A stretch of DNA of 64,000 bases from Ascarosepion bandense (Eukaryota; Mollusca; Cephalopoda; Sepiida; Sepiidae). Below the pieces are notes generated by a model, which searched no databases, had not been told where the DNA came from, and saw only the letters and a list, made by a program, of their open reading frames with translations. Position numbers and translations under genes: made by a program. Positions 44,720-57,604 of this stretch are shown here, piece after piece. The DNA lies in contig JBBBDQ010001688.1 in assembly GCA_037127315.1 (NCBI GenBank), positions 2,388,501 through 2,452,500 of the forward strand, in the 5' to 3' direction. Positions within the stretch are counted from its first letter, which is position 1. The number at the start of each line of letters is the position of its first letter.

Positions 44720-47700
44720 GAGTTGTTTTCTTAAATTTGGGGTATTCTTATTGAATCTCTGAAAAGCATTCTCATATATTATCTTTTTCCCAATGCAATC
44801 ATGCACTTAAACACTAAGAAGCTTCATTGTCTTGTTTTGATATAAGTTTCAATCATGACATTAATTTTTTTTTTACTGTATCAGAAATTTGTCATTCACA
44901 GTTGAACCATAGAACTTCAATCAGGGAAATTTCTATTGTCCACAGTTAATGGAGAAATTAAATTTGAAAATCATTGATTTTTTTTTTTTAAATTGCCTTT
45001 TTTCTAGTGAGATCATCCACCCAAACATTAGCTGTGATCTTTGAGAAAATAGTATCAACGATTGCATTAATTAACAGAAAATATCAAGTTTTGTCCCTAG
45101 TCATTATACCCATTCTGGAATTGGATTACTTTGACAATTTTCTGGATGTTAATTTTGCTTAAGTAGTATGAACTATGCTAAAAATTAAAACTTGAGTGAA
45201 ATTCCAAAACATTTCCAACAATTTGACCAAAATCTGTTGTATGATCTGTAAGCAAAGAGATTTGCTGAGAATGGATTGGTTGGTATATTCTCTAACCTTT
45301 TCTGTTTCCTGTCAAAAAATAAAATAAGAGACCTCCACCACCTCTTTTCTTACAGATCATATGGCTGAAGTTATACAAAGTATCAGTTCATCTTAAAATT
45401 ATCAACCATAAATGAAATGTGCAACAAAATATTAGCTGTAAAATCCTATCTTCAATAGAGAATAACTATTTTTGTTTGTAAGACTTTGTTTCTTGAAACA
45501 ATTTACTCAAAAAAAAGAGTAAATAAGCACACCTTGATAATGCAAATGTTTCATCAGTACTGCCAAAGTTAACAATGATTTGCTAGATTTTCATTCTTAA
45601 TTAATATTTGCTCCTATTCCGCTTTCCTGTTTGAGTATTTATGGGATGTATTCACATAAAATATCCCAACTGTTTTTGGTTGGCATCATCTTTTTTTTCA
45701 TCTTTGTTAGCCATTATCTTTCAGTTTGATTGCATCTTCTACCTTTTTGTAAATCTTTATGGGATTTTTTTCTTCTTAGTAAGGTGGCCCCTCCACCACA
45801 TTCTTCACATCCCACTTCTCCCTGAATTTTTCAATTTGGCTTTTCCCAATAGTAAAAGACTAAATTCCTGATCTGAGGACCATGTATACTATTTTGTTTC
45901 TTTGAGAACTTTTCTTTTTGGTGCCATTTTTTTCCTACTCTACTAAAATATCTACATGATTGTATCTTGCCTGTCTCTTTCAAATCACCTGTTACCAAAG
46001 ATTTCCACCATCTCTACAAAAGCAAATCTAAATCTTTGCAGAACATTTCACACATGCACACACACACACACACACACAAAATAGAAAATGTTAACACTCC
46101 GGACTATTTGACTGAGATACATTATTGTGTAAAATAGGAAAAAATAAGGAAATTGATAATTTCTTTTATGTCTAAGCTAGGGGTGGGGGATCATTGGCTC
46201 ACTGTGACAATATTGTTGACAAAAAGAAAAAAAAACAAACATATGACACTGACTGTGTAACAAGTTAATCATTATTGTGTATTAACAGTTAACACATTAT
46301 TTTTGCTTTATTCTTGAGTGATTCTTCTTCCTCTTCTTATTTGTATTTTTCATTTGAAATCTCATGCATTAACCCAGTTCACTGCCCTAGCTTTTCTCAT
46401 TGGCATAGAGGTACTTGGAAAAAAAAATTTTAATGTTTAAAACAATTTTTTCAAATAAATTCTTCTCCCCTTTTCCTCAGAAACAAAAAAAATCCAATTC
46501 AAGGAATAAAAAAAGATAAATGTTTAAAAAAAGATTTTTTTTGACAATGTGAATTATTGTTCCATGTGTACCCACTTAAGATATATGAAAAATATATTGC
46601 CTTATATGGAATATTTTTGAAATGGTATATAGAGTTACAAAATCTTTAAAAAAAAATCTAAAAAAAGACTAAAATTGATCTATTTTTCTTTTATTATTAT
46701 TATCATCATAATTATTATTATTATAACTATTATTATTCAGCTTATTTTATCTTTGGGGTCTCCGGTTTTGTGACTTTCCAATGAGCACTTTTTTTTCTCG
46801 TTCAAAGTGAGCATTTGGAGAAGAAAAAAAAACCCCAAATTACCTGTGATGTATGAACAACAACAACAATAGCATTAAATGTTCTCACTCTTGAATATTT
46901 GCCCTGCAGAATGGCCAGTGTTCTCGTGGCTAGAGGAGTTTTTTTTTTTTTCTTCCTACTCAAGATTTTTCACAATTTATAAACAAAAAATTTATTTTAA
47001 AATCAGTTCTATCACATAGGAAAAAAACATTAATTTTCCTACCACTTAACTTTTTTTTTTTAAGTTTTCTAGCCATTTCAGAGTATTTTTGGCTTGCAAC
47101 CTTTTTCACATGTTGATATAAGGAATTTCTAATAACCAATGGAGAGAGATGATGTAAGTAAAATAACTTTTTTTTTTACTTACAGTTCTTTTTTCTTTCT
47201 TTCATTAATATTTTTATTAGTCTACAATATTCTTCAAAATATTTTTTTTCTCTAATTTGATGTTAAAAAAATATATAACCCTGCCAGAGGCAAGTAGTTC
47301 AGCTAGTGGCTTTTTCATTGTGTAAAAAGAAAACCAAAACTTTCTTTAAAAAAAAAAAAATTGGCTTCAACATTTTAGTTTAAATCTGCTGTTCAGCAGT
47401 GGTGAGGCTCAGCTCCACTCTTCTGACTTGATTGACTGTGCTACCCCCACCCCTTCCATGTAATTCCTTCCCACCCATTTTGTCTTATCACTACTCATTC
47501 AAATTGTTATGGTTTCAATTGAATGATAGACAGGTAAGAGAAAGCAAAGATGATGCTAAGCAAATGTCTCTGTCTTCATTTTTGCAAATCAAGGCTGCAT
47601 ATATAATTCTTGAAAATGATTGCTTGAATCTGAAAATTTCAAAATAGCTATTATTGTTATTCCAGGAGTTTCTCAATTAATATCTTCTTCCTTGTTGGTT

Positions 47701-49277
47701 TTATTACCATGTATTGGTTAATGTGTTCTTTAGCCTTCCTTGTGGATATAATTCTTTCAGTGGAATATTATTTCTTACAATGACAAATCCTGGAGCCAGA
47801 TGTTAAAGATTCTTGCATATAGTCTCTTTTTTTAAATTTAACTGAAAAAGTATTTTGCAAAAATCAAAAACTTTTCATCAGTGTTTAACAAGCAATTAGC
47901 ATACATGTCAATCAACTTGGTGTATTTAACTGGATTTTCCTTTCCAGTCTCTCTCAAGAGTAGAAAGAATATTGATATAGTCTACAGGAATCTCAGATAT
48001 ATCCATATCTAAAATGATATCCAAATGATTTAATTTATGCACTTATAAAATTGAAAATAGTTTGCATAATTCATAGGGTAAGTATTTGTTTACATATTCC
48101 CTCTTAAAAGTTTTTTCTTTAACTTTTGACCAGCTCATGAGCTTTCTGATTTTATCCACTTTTTGAAATTATTGCTATTTTGGTACCAATTTTTAGAGAG
48201 GGATTCCTCTCCTTTCATACAAACTGCAACTGCCCTTGCTTTCCTTGATGTTCATGTTTAACAAATAAGCAAACAAATATTAGGCTAATTACAAAATACT
48301 CTCTCACAGTTCTCAAATAATTTTTATTTCCTTCATTTCTACTGTAATGTATGCATTTTCTACACGTGAGCCAGGCTGAAGAATACATTGAAACCAACAA
48401 GAATGAAAATATGAATCCAAACAACATTCAAATTAGAAATAACTCTTTCCCTAATTCAGAATTTTAAGAATGAATGCCAAAAGAATGTATTGATAGAACA
48501 TTAATGAGAATCGGTCAGAACAACTTGTAGAATATTGTATACCCATTTTCTCTTTAGATTGTTTTTTTTTTTTTTTTTTTTTTTTTCACATTTTGAGTCT
48601 TCCTTTTCAGCCTCTTTAAAATCGTTGCTATTATGTTTGATAGTAAGGTGCTCATTTTTAGGCATCTCTATCATTTTAACTAAGTGCAACTCACCCTCAT
48701 TTTCTTCAGAAATTGGACTTTGTTCTTTTCTTAATCTTCATGTCTAATATTGAGGAGTGGATATTATTTATACTCATTCATTTTTCATATCAATAGGATT
48801 TAGTGGTTTTTTATTAGAGATTAAGTAGCAACAAGTCCCCACAATACGCTAGCATGTTCATTAGTATTATGATTATTTTAATAATGTTCTTATTTGGATG
48901 ATTTTCCATTTTTGTCAGCTTTCAAATTCTTTTAATTTCTTTGCTAGACTATTTGGCAGAGTTTCATGTGTTGATGATTTTGGCTACAACTGCCACCCTC
49001 ATTTTTCTAAAATTTTTAAATATTTTTTTAGCCTCTCAATTTTACTCTAACTTTAATTCACATAATCAAGCCACAGCCATTTGCACAATTACCAAAGGGT
49101 CACCTTTCCTGACCAACCCTAAATATTATTATGAAGATTCAAGTTGCTACAACACTTGCCATAGCAAACAGTGTTCATTTCAAATTAAAGTCAATATAAA
49201 AGGCATGAATTGATTTTTATTTATACTCTGTCTCTTTGCCAAGGTCTCATCACTAGATTGTTATAATGTTTAACAAT
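44720..49277. other. AT-rich non-coding stretch
   Basis: Contains a CA run (about 46055-46078), many poly-T and poly-A tracts and ATT-type repeats (46690-46740). No gene was recognised. Confidence 0.45.
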
Positions 49278-50211
49278 GCAGGAGTAACAGTGTTAAAAAA
49301 ATAGGTGCTATACCCATTGCCAATCTGAACAACAGCTAGTCATAAAAATATCATTACGATAAATAAACAACATTAGTTTCATGTTATTATTAAACAGCAA
49401 TAACAACCAGTGAAGTAATTTGATACTGATTTAAGGTGATCATTATTTCAATGCTACTTAACAAATATCTTTGGCAGAATCCCATTAAAAGAAGGTTCCA
49501 TTTAGGAACAAACTTACTACTAGGAGCTTGTAAATGCTGATTTTGTAGTTGATATTTACCAAGTTTGACATGAGGCCACTAATAATCGCTTGTTATCTTT
49601 ACTGATTTGTAATCAAAATTATATTGATATAACTAATATTTATTTAAATTGGTGTGGCAATCAATTTAGACAAAGTGGGCAAGCCAACTTGTGGTTGGAG
49701 ACCCAGATTGGACAGCACATACCGAAATATTCTGATGAAGCGTTTAGGGTAATGCCCAAAGCTTGGTCAGTTAAGCATTTTCAATTTTTAAAAACTGTTC
49801 ATATCTAGCTTCACTGATCGACTTTGTGCAGGCAGAAGGAAAACTTTCTTCATTCTGTGTGTCTCCTGGGTTAGGGTTCTTTTCTGCTTCATACTCACTA
49901 GGAACTTATTACATCAATTGCTTTCGTGTTAAATTTGTTTTAGTCATGGCCTCTTATTGACTCCCCATGCATTTTTCAGTTTCGCCATTTATGATTATAT
50001 TTTTTTTTGTATGTTTAGGTTTTTTTTTTTTTCCAATGAATGTTTTTGAAGTGTTGGACAAAAAAACGTTTCTTTTTCAAGAATGCACTCCCTCGTTTTT
50101 AACACACACACACACACACGTGTGTGTGTTTGTAATGATATTTTTATGACTAGCTATTGTCCAGATTGGCAATGGGTACAGCAGCTATTTTTTTAACACT
50201 GTTACTCCTGC
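49278..50211. mobile_element. 934-bp element with 79-bp terminal inverted repeats
   Basis: The left arm 49278-49356 and right arm 50133-50211 are inverted copies with 4 mismatches in 79. Both outer ends read gcaggagtaacagtgttaaa inward. The interior (about 776 bp) has no transposase-like frame; a 72-codon frame at 49590-49808 is unrecognised. Clear target-site duplications were not found, so this could be a non-autonomous DNA transposon or an inverted duplication. Confidence 0.7.
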
Positions 50212-51217
50212 CTTAGTAGTTGAAGAGACTGGTTTGCCTATGTGTGTATCTCAATCTAACATGTTAAACTTTTATTAAAGTTTCATAAGATCAAGAGAGA
50301 AATGAAAAAACAAAGACAATACTGGTATGTTATGATTTTGAGTTCTTATTGAATATGTGTCATGTGTATTTAAAACAATAGATATTTTTTAAATATATGT
50401 GCAAGGAATATTTTCCTTGGTAAAGTGTAATTGTGTGTTTGTGAGAAACGCTTCTCTAAGTGTATTTTGGATGGTAAAGTTAGTTTTTATATATTATATA
50501 TGTGTTTGTGTGAATGTAGTTAAGCTTTTATTGAACACCACAGACAAGGTTTGTTTTAATTTTTCTCTCTGACAAGATGACAGTTGTTTGGTTTCAGAGT
50601 GTATAAAAAATACACAGATTTTTATTTATATCTTGAAAAAACATAAATGTAGATGGTTCAAGCTTTCTCTCTTGTTACAGGCCACATTCTGCCTTTTAAT
50701 CAAAATTATTTGGGTAGAAACTGGTTAGAGCAATTCACTTCTCTGAACAGATTCAAATTTCCATTTTTGCTTTTCTTCTACACATAATGTGTTGGATAAT
50801 ATCTGGGGAAATTTGACTTAATCTAAAATAACTTTCTTTACAATGATCTATTTATTCATCTGTTTGTAAAAGGAAATTTTTTGTTTCTTTTTTACTGTTC
50901 TTCTCAATGACTAGCAAGCTTTATACTAACATCCTTCTGAAACGTTTTAAAGCCAAAAACAGATACTCTTGAATGTCTGTTGTAGATATTATTTATAGAT
51001 AATACTAAAACTTTTTATTTCATCATCACAAACATATGGTTTTAAAATGGCAAATATAAAATTGTATTATCTCTAACTTTGAAAAGAATCATTAAACTCC
51101 CAATATATTTCCTGTTGTTAACATTTTACTAGATTCATTCTTCAAATTTTGTCAGATATGAGATGCAGCCAAAGAATTGCAATATTGCATATGAAAATAT
51201 TTTCAAAAGCGTGTGTG

Positions 51218-51249
<32 letters not shown>

Positions 51250-51847
51250 CCATTTTGAAAACTGTTTTGTCAGAAAAACAGCATCAGAAGAAGCACTATT
51301 TAATCAGTGAAATATTTAAATATAAGTTTCTAAATTTGACATATTCATCATTCATGAGTCAGAAGCATTAATTTCTTGCACTAATTTATCAAGTGAGTGG
51401 CTGAGTTAGTTTTACATTTTCTACAAGTGTCTGATGTGAATGCTTGAACCCACATAAAAAAAAAACAACTTTCAAGCCAACATTAAAGTCCTCTTCACTT
51501 GCTAACTCCATCATTCCTCTTATCCTTGAACCAGACAAAGGTGAGTTTAGTAAAAATTTATGAGTTATAAGCTGAAAGCTCTGATTATCTTTGTCTCTCT
51601 GCCTCTTTCCCATGTATGTTTCCACCCTGATCTTTTATCACAGATCAAAATCTGAAGACCTGACAACAATTACGCACAATAGTCAGAAAATGCTGAGCTT
51701 TTAAAAATTGATTTCTGCTATAAAAACAAATTAAAAAAAATATTTTATGTTGTTTATTATATATATATATATATATATATATTAAACAAAATATTGAAGA
51801 GAGATAATTTTTTTTTTGCTGACATCTACATACATACATACATACAT

Positions 51848-51902
<55 letters not shown>

Positions 51903-52340
51903 CTTCAGCTCTCGCCCTGTGATTATTAAAAAATATTGGTACTTTATTTTTAATTTTTCAGTTTAAGGGTGCTACCTTAAATAAATTGTTTAGAATGTTA
52001 GTTAAAAGCTAGATATAAATGGCACACTTGACACTGAAAAAAAAAGAAAAAGTCCTTTCCTTTTTGCCAGTTCTTCCTCCTCCGCCCCTGCATTGAAGCA
52101 AAACAAAATTTTTAAAGTTTACTAAGAAAAGTAATAATTTTAAAAAAAAATAATTGCCCCTTACCAAATTTTAACTCTATAATAATATGGTTTATTTTTT
52201 AAAAAAAACTTTCATAAACTCTTTAAAAAAAAAAGAAAAAAAATTTTTTTTCTCCACTTTTTCTCATTCTTTTTCTTTTTAGCTGAAATCTTCCCCTACC
52301 ATTTTAAAAACAATTTTTTCAATAATTAAAAAAGAAGTCG
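50212..52340. other. AT-rich stretch with several microsatellites
   Basis: TA runs at about 51219-51248 and 51760-51782, and a compound (TACA)n(TA)n(CA)n tract at about 51826-51900. No gene was recognised. About 52200-52300 is repeated near 57605-57700. Confidence 0.5.
52200..52310 (+). repeat. Dispersed repeat, partner at 57605-57702
   Basis: Shares cataaa-tctttaaaaaaa, ctttttctcattctttttag region and tagctgaaa-c-tcccctnccat with 57605-57702. Same orientation. Confidence 0.65.
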
Positions 52341-52369
52341 CTTGCCCACTGGCCACGTCAGCACTGTGT

Positions 52370-52540
52370 CATGTGACAACTGTCGCAAAAATAAAAAAAA
52401 TTAAAAAATTGTTGCGAGTCTTATACACTGTATGATGACTATTGCAAAAAAAACAAAAAAAAACACATTTGTTGCAAGTCTTTGCTGCACTAACTTTATC
52501 ATAAAAAAATAACCATTTTAGTTGTAAACTTTCACTCTCT
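52370..52540 (+). repeat. Three diverged ~60-bp tandem units
   Basis: Units end in gttgcgagtctt, gttgcaagtctt and gttgtaaacttt, each preceded by an A-rich block beginning with a ctgtcgcaaaa, ctattgcaaaa or tttatcataaa motif. Divergence is considerable. Confidence 0.5.
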
Positions 52541-52839
52541 GCGGGCAGATTTATTTTTGTTCATCATTTCATATTCCACATTCTACTATAAATTCTATTA
52601 CTTCTATGACTACTACTACTCAAAATTCTATTATTGATAATATAAATTCTATTACTACTTCTACTACCACTACATCCTTCGAATACATTGAAGTTTGTAG
52701 ACTTCGGAAAATATGTATTGTTGCTTCATCAAACAAAAACCAAAAAAAAAAAACCCAAAAAAGTAAAAACCAAAAAAAAAAAAAAAACTGCTATATCTTT
52801 TATTTGTAAAGAGTCCAGTGTACAGTTCCACTTTGAATT

Positions 52840-53110
52840 TCACATATCCACCACCTTACTACTACTACTACTACTACTACAATACTACTGCCTATGAATG
52901 AACCCCCTTCGCTTCCTTTCCCTTGAATTGTCACGTGATTTCTCTCACTGTCCCTTCCCACCCACCCCAGTAACAGAGAGTCCTGTGTTGTTTGCTGCTG
53001 ATGTAGGGTGGTAGATGGAACAGTCAATGTTCAGCCTATTCTCGCAGTACTGTTTTCATTGTACAAAACGCCAGTCATCCATTGTGGAGTAAACTTTTGT
53101 TGTTAACAAA
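52840..53110. promoter_or_regulatory. GC-richer block with palindromic E-box, possible regulatory region
   Basis: After an (ACT)n run, sequence from about 52895 to 53100 is clearly GC-richer than its neighbourhood and contains tcacgtga at 52931-52938, an E-box of the MITF/TFEB type. No downstream first exon was recognised. This is a composition-based suggestion only. Confidence 0.25.
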
Positions 53111-53755
53111 ATCTAACTGCATCCTTGTTGTTGTTTTTAGTTACCCTCAACTTTGTTTGTTTTCTCTTTTGTTTAATAGAATCAAATGCACATGCCACAA
53201 ACATGGATCTCACTCTATTCCAGAAGGAAAAAAAAATGTTCTCTAATCTCTAAAAAATTTGTGAATAGCATCCTCTGGATATATAAACCCCTAAACTTAG
53301 ACACCAAAACCAAATTGGGGTGCAGGAAACAATAGAATTAGGAAAATTGTATTATATCAATCTTTCAAATAATAACCTTGCCTGCTATGCAAATTAAAAC
53401 TCCTAAGACTTTACTGAAGCCTGAAAATAATTGAAACAAGAAAAGTGTCGGGAAAAAAAAGTGTTTTTATTTTGGGAGAAGTGGGGTGGGTATTTCATTC
53501 AAGTTAACCTTCCCCAATTTCCAGAAAAATGGACTTTTTTTTCTTTTTATCTTCCATTTATGATTCTGTGATGAAACGCACACTTGTCAAAACTTTTCAC
53601 AGAATATTCCTTTCCTAGAACCCTCTAAGTAATACATATTCCAGTTTCTTTACTTGTTCTCAATTAGCTATACAAATAAGTTTTAAGTAATGCTTTTAGA
53701 TTTTACCAAGTTACTCAGTTCTATCTGCTTGCCATCCACATGTTTAATGCATGCA

Positions 53756-53804
<49 letters not shown>
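53756..53804. repeat. Compound (GT)n(TA)n microsatellite
   Basis: A GT run passes into a TA run immediately left of the large palindrome. Confidence 0.9.
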
Positions 53805-53807
<3 letters not shown>

Positions 53808-53808
<1 letters not shown>

Positions 53809-55790
53809 ACTTTTTATTAAAATGTTTTATGATATATTTTCACTATAATAAATTAATGGTTATTTATAAACTGAAGGGGTAGGGAAAGAATATGCTTGTA
53901 GGTGTGTTAATATGGTTTAATCAAAAATGAGAATTAGGTAACTATTGAGTTGAGGATTTAGGTCATGAAAGGAAACAATGTTCTGGTGTCAAGGCATGTC
54001 ACTCTTTAATTTTGGTTGGATAAGATACATAGTGGGATGATACATTATTTAAATGGGTACACAATTTTTAACAGCAGGTTTGTTTTTTTATTTTTTTGTA
54101 CTATCTTATGAGTAAAAGAGCCAGAATGTTTAGGTTAGAATTAAACATGATGTACTAAGTATATTGTAGTTAAGAAAACCAAATAAGTATTTTGTGGGTC
54201 ATTTATTTTAGTAAAGTATTTTTTAATTTATAGAGCATAAAGTTATAATTGGAACATTGTATTTAATTAAATTTTAAAGAAAAATATTTTTTTCTGTGTA
54301 AGATACATAGTGGGACCATATATTACTTAAATGGGTAGACCATAATTTTTAATAGGAGGTTGGATTTTAGTTTGTTTGTTCTGATTTTTTTTTAAAGTTA
54401 GATTTTGTACTACCTTTTGAGTAAATGGGCTGGAATGTTTAGGTTAGAATTATAAGTAAGTATTGGTATACTTAGGTATATAGTAGTTTAAAAAAAGCCA
54501 AATAAGTATTATGTGGGTCATTTATTTTAGTAAAATAATTTTTAAGTTATATTTGAGCCTAAGTTATAATTAATTAAATTTTAAAGAAAAAATATTTTTG
54601 ATGTTTACATAAAACAGTCAATTCATCTCTATGATTCAATAGTTTTAAAACCTTTTAGACAGTATTGGTATTTGCATTTAACTTCCTTCAAAAACAACAG
54701 GTACCAAAACCAATCATCCCTTGCTGTGTATTTTTGGGAAATTAAATGATACAAACAAAACCCTCAAAGTAAAATGGAGAATTCTGAAAAAAACGATCTG
54801 TAAGTCATTCTACGACATCTTCCCTCTGTGCCTGAATAAAAAGCTGAAGGTTTGAAGGTTTCCTGAAAATAAAGAACTATTGAATTGTAGAGATGAGTTG
54901 ACCATTTTATGTAAAGATCAAAAATATTTTTCATTAAAATTTAATTAATGTTTCCTTTATAACTTATACACCAATATAACCTTAAAATTAGAAATTATTT
55001 TACTAAAATAAATGAACCACACAATAATTATTTGGTTTTCTTAACTACAATATACCTCAGTATCTCATAATCATTTATTTTAATTTTAACCTAAACATTC
55101 CAGCCCCTTTACTCATGTGGTAGTACAAAATCTAATTTTTAAAAACCCCTAAAATCTGACCTGGTGTTAAAAATTGTCTACCCGTTTAAATAATATATGG
55201 TCCCACTATGTATCTTAGCCAGAAAAAATATTTTTATTTAAAATTTAATTAAATACAATGTTCCATTTATAACTTATGCTCCAATATAACTTAATTATTT
55301 TACTAAAATAAATGACCCATACAATACTCATTTAGTTTTCTTAACTACAATATACCTTAGTGTGTCATAATTATTTAATTCTAACCTAAACACCCCAGCC
55401 CCTTTACTCATGAGGTACTACAAAAAAATTACGACCTGCTGTTAAAAATTGTGTACCCATTTAAATAATGTATGGTCAAGACAAAATTAAAAAGTGACAT
55501 GCCTTGACACCAGACAATTCTTCCTTTCATGACCCAAATCTTCAACTCAATAGTTACCTAATTCTCATTTTTGATTGAACAATATTGACACACCTACAAG
55601 CATATTCTCCACCTACCCCTTTTACTACTACTCCTTCAGTTTATTTAACCATGAATTCATCTTATATTTTCTAAACAAATCATTTTCACAATTTATTTTA
55701 AACTATCACCTGAAGAACAATATTGTTCTGAAACATGAAATTTTGTGTAGTGACATAATGCTTTTATAAAACATTGTAATAAAACAAAAT
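53808..55790. repeat. ~2-kb palindrome with tandem units in each arm
   Basis: The left arm (about 53808-54646) and right arm (about 54875-55790) are inverted copies. Matching blocks, left versus complement of right, include agaatatgcttgtaggtgtg, aatgagaattaggtaactat, caaggcatgtcac, taagatacatagtgggacca and caattcatctct. The spacer is about 230 bp (54647-54874). Each arm contains two diverged units of about 280-300 bp that begin aagatacatagtggga (left copies near 54022 and 54299). Arms have small indels, so this is an aged structure and not a perfect assembly duplicate. No coding frame is present. Confidence 0.85.
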
Positions 55791-55924
55791 TACAATATTA
55801 AGCTCTACTTTGTATTGAGCACTCTTTATAAATGCTTCAACAGTGGGTTTTAATCTACCTGTTCTTTCACTTATATATATATATATATATTCAAATGTTA
55901 TTATATTGGACACTTTATATTTGA

Positions 55925-56020
55925 AATAGGTGCCCCATTTTTATCTATTAAACAGTGTGCATTACATTTATCAACCTACATATTCATGAAATCTTAAAGT
56001 AAATAAAATGCATTCCTTGG
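55925..56020 (+). repeat. Dispersed ~95-bp repeat, copy 1 of 3
   Basis: Contains ccccatttttatctattaaa, cagtgtgcattacatttatc and aaatcttaaag. Related copies are at 57700-57795 and 61950-62035. Confidence 0.6.
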
Positions 56021-56326
56021 CAGGGATTTACTGCTTGGCCACTAAAAACGTCACAGCAAGCAAGTTTCTATTTTCCCTTTTTAAGAATAACACATCTTCA
56101 CTAAAATTATTTTCTCAAAAGCTTCAGTTTCATATCTGAAATGCAAACAAAGCAATTTCTAAAGAATGAATGAAATTATTTTTAATCATTACTTCAAATG
56201 TTATTACAGTGGGTAATTACCCACTGCTAAATTTTAACTCTTTAATGTTTTAGCAAGTCTATCTTCATAGCACTACCTAAGGAGCCAGGAGCAAATGAGT
56301 ACGAACTCCGCAGAACCATCAGTCTA

Positions 56327-56728
56327 ATGAGTCATATAACAAAATTGATCGTCCAAATCCTGATAAATAGAGCGAGAAGCAGAATCAGGCCAGAGATAGG
56401 ACAAGAACAGTGTGATTTCATTAAAGACACTGGAACAAGGAATGGCATACTTATGATGAGGATGCTCTCTGAAAAGGCAATACAAATGAAGAAGAACTTA
56501 TACCTGTGCTTTATTGGTTATGCGAAGACGTTTGACAAAATACGCCACAAAGAATTGATGGAGATGCTCAGCAGCCTTGACATATTTGGGAAAGACTTGA
56601 GAGTAATCAAGAATCTTTACTGGCAGCAAACCGCTTACATACGGACAGGTAATGAATTGAGTAGATATAGAAAGGGGCGTAAGACAAGGATGTGTCTTTT
56701 CACCGGATCTGTTCAACTTGTACAGTGA
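56327..56728 (+). pseudogene. Reverse transcriptase fragment of LINE copy E
   Basis: A 133-codon open piece covering RT fingers and motif A. The motif A Asp is replaced (FIGYAK for FIDYxK), and the frame leaves the RT reading after about 56680, where the GVRQGC motif continues in another frame. Confidence 0.8.
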
Positions 56729-56972
56729 GAATATTTTGAGGACTCTACAAGTTATGCCTGGATTTGTCTTCGGAGGCCACAATTTAAACAATCTAAGGTA
56801 CGCAGATGATACAGTGCTGATAGCAGACACAGAAAGGAAACTACAAGACCTCCAACAGAAGGTAGCCGAAGAAAGTAACAAGAAAGGACGAGAAATAAAC
56901 TGCAAGAAAACCAAATGCATGGTCATCAGTAAAGGGCAACCCAATATGCCAAATACAGGTTGGGGATACTAG
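56718..56972 (+). pseudogene. RT motif C fragment (YADDT) of LINE copy E
   Basis: An open frame with [12 protein letters not shown] start context, [20 protein letters not shown] and [14 protein letters not shown], typical of the palm and thumb of LINE reverse transcriptases. The two Asp residues of YADDT are intact. Confidence 0.85.
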
Positions 56973-57604
56973 AATCAAGCAGGTACAAAAATTTAAACAC
57001 CTGGGAAGTGTTATAACAGAAGACAGAAAGTGCAATAGAGATCTGAAGGCGAATTGGCATGGTGAAGGAAGCATTCCAGAAGTTGAGTAAGTTGGTATTA
57101 AGTATTAGGACAATTTTGCTAGAAACAAGGAAGAGAGTACTGGATTGCTACATGCTGTCCGTCCTTCAATATGGCAGTGAATGCTGGACAATATCATCAA
57201 AGATGAAGGAAAAACTTGAAGCAACTGAAATGTGGTTCTACATAAGGATGCTGTGAATATCATGGATCAAGCATGTGAGCAATGATGAGGTCTTAGAAAT
57301 AATGGAAACAAAAGAAATTAATACTGAGCATCAGGAACAGAGCTGAAATTCCTGGGACATGCAATGAGGAAGGAGGGCTTGGAGAACCTGATATTAACAG
57401 GCCAGATAGAAGGTAAACGAGACGGGAAAGCAACGAATAATATATTTGAAGGACCTAATCAGGTGGATGATGGAGCGAGGGTTGCATGGTTTAATAGAAG
57501 GCATGCTCGGAGCCATCAGGGATAGGGAAATGTGGAGAGCCATGATCTCCTACGTCCTGAAGGGACGGCACATAGAAGAAGAATGTTTTTTTTGTTGTTT
57601 GTTT

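Larger units (their letters stand above)
56255..57590 (+). mobile_element. RTE/BovB-like LINE, copy E, RT domain to 3' end
   Basis: Reverse transcriptase segments appear in order: QILINRARSRIRPEIGQEQC, LCFIGYAKTFDKIRH (motif A, with Gly where the catalytic Asp of FxDY is expected), a GVRQGC-like block in another frame near 56680, and [14 protein letters not shown] (motif C, YADDT codons 56799-56813). These are followed by VLQYGSECWTISSKMKEKLE and the LEFLGHAMRK-ENLILTGQIE region. The element ends ggcacatagaagaagaatg at about 57586. It is 5'-truncated, losing the endonuclease, and has frameshifts near 56680 and 56965. It is the longest of five copies in the window. Confidence 0.9.

Noticed and set aside
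51826..51900. CRISPR-like short repeats
   Set aside because: These are simple TACA, TA and CA microsatellites; no spacers exist and the genome is eukaryotic.
56498..56944. 148-codon - strand frame opposite the LINE reverse transcriptase
   Set aside because: Antisense shadow of the RT region; the + strand carries the YADDT motif.
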